Translations under genes and position numbers: made by a program
Assembly: GCA_902790635.1 (NCBI GenBank)
Contig: CADASN010000016.1
Location: 1-42,780, forward strand
Length of the DNA: 42,780 nt
Source: an uncultured Bacteroidia bacterium
Lineage (GTDB): Bacteria; Bacteroidota; Bacteroidia; Bacteroidales; UBA932
Direction: 5' to 3'
Shown: piece by piece, positions 42,608 to 42,780 of the stretch
How positions within the stretch are numbered: position 1 is the first letter of the stretch
Layout: every line of letters starts with the position of its first letter
The notes under the pieces: generated by a model
The model's database searches: none
Seen by the model: only the letters and a program-made list of their open reading frames with translations
Told to the model about the DNA's origin: nothing

Positions 42608-42639
42608 TTTTAGAAATATATGAAAATTTGTTATCTTTG
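42608..42639 (+). promoter_or_regulatory. Promoter of the right-edge secreted protein gene
   Basis: TATCTTTG (42632-42639) is a perfect -7 box with a T-rich element at 42608-42611 about 20 bp upstream. It leads to a leader of about 60 nt that contains three copies of TAACCA (42654, 42677, 42691). Confidence 0.6.
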
Positions 42640-42706
42640 TGGACCGTACTATGTAACCAATATTATTTTAGTATAGTAACCATTATTGTTTAACCAAATT
42701 TCCCAA

Positions 42707-42780
42707 ATGATGAAGAATCATCTCCGCATGGTGATCGCAGGCTTCATGCTCCTCGTGAGCGGTGCGCTTGCTTTCGCCCA
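42707..42780 (+). CDS. N-terminus of an exported protein, cut by window end
   Basis: Only 24 codons are visible. They encode a signal peptide: MMKNHLR, the hydrophobic stretch MVIAGFMLLVSGALAFA, then the first base pair of a likely Gln codon. Divergent placement from a glycan-degradation operon, a strong promoter and a roughly 60-nt leader fit the first gene of a SusC/SusD pair (TonB-dependent receptor), but the sequence does not reach any diagnostic motif. A second ATG at 42710 is equally possible as the start. Confidence 0.6.
   Translation, partial: MMKNHLRMVIAGFMLLVSGALAFA

Overview
The window is about 43 kb of a GC-rich Bacteroidales-type (Bacteroidota) chromosome. Evidence: the ileS-dksA-lspA and engB-prs-der gene sets, a GDE/GT4/GH57 glycogen cluster, and secreted glycan-degrading enzymes with signal peptides or lipoboxes. 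About ten intergenic regions also carry the Bacteroidota -7 promoter box TAnnTTTG, usually with TTG or TTTG about 18-21 bp upstream. The family or genus cannot be fixed from this sequence alone. No rRNA, CRISPR array, transposase or phage gene is visible. There is one tRNA, tRNA-Ser(UGA).

Layout, left to right. (1) 1-1.8 kb: a bidirectional terminator, a small lipoprotein and a membrane-bound AraC-type regulator. (2) 1.9-4.9 kb, minus: a secreted GH51 arabinofuranosidase followed 5 nt later by luxS. (3) 5.0-10.3 kb, plus: a tight five-gene operon with a (p)ppGpp synthetase-type protein, a cytidylate-kinase-like protein, a SpoT-type HD hydrolase, an APH-like phosphotransferase, and a membrane sensor fusing Cache, PP2C/SpoIIE phosphatase and RsbW-like kinase domains. 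(4) A run of six hairpins and tRNA-Ser. (5) 10.6-15.0 kb, minus: ileS-dksA-lspA. (6) 15.0-16.85 kb, plus: cvpA-tsaB and a small membrane protein. (7) 16.85-18.8 kb, minus: greA, a HIT protein and a TlpA-like lipoprotein. (8) 18.9-30.2 kb, minus: xseA-xseB-glgB-debranching enzyme-GT4-GH57-glgP-ribF, which reads as one long operon for glycogen turnover. (9) 30.2-33.4 kb, minus: engB-prs-small Cys protein-der. (10) 33.5-42.5 kb, minus: a four-gene polysaccharide utilization block (GH106, apiosidase-like DUF5060/DUF4038 enzyme, GH43, beta-helix protein). It is divergent from a plus-strand secreted protein cut by the window end, possibly a SusC-like receptor.

Most coding content is housekeeping or known families. 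The parts most worth a second look are: the five-gene alarmone/partner-switch operon; a palindromic element with terminal inverted repeats that sits in frame inside ribF, with a possible relative inside the 185-aa gene at 16.3 kb; the hairpin array next to tRNA-Ser; an intrinsic terminator hidden in an oppositely oriented coding region; a promoter placed upstream of a terminator before greA; and the GH51-luxS pairing. All family assignments come from reading motifs by eye. No database search was run.
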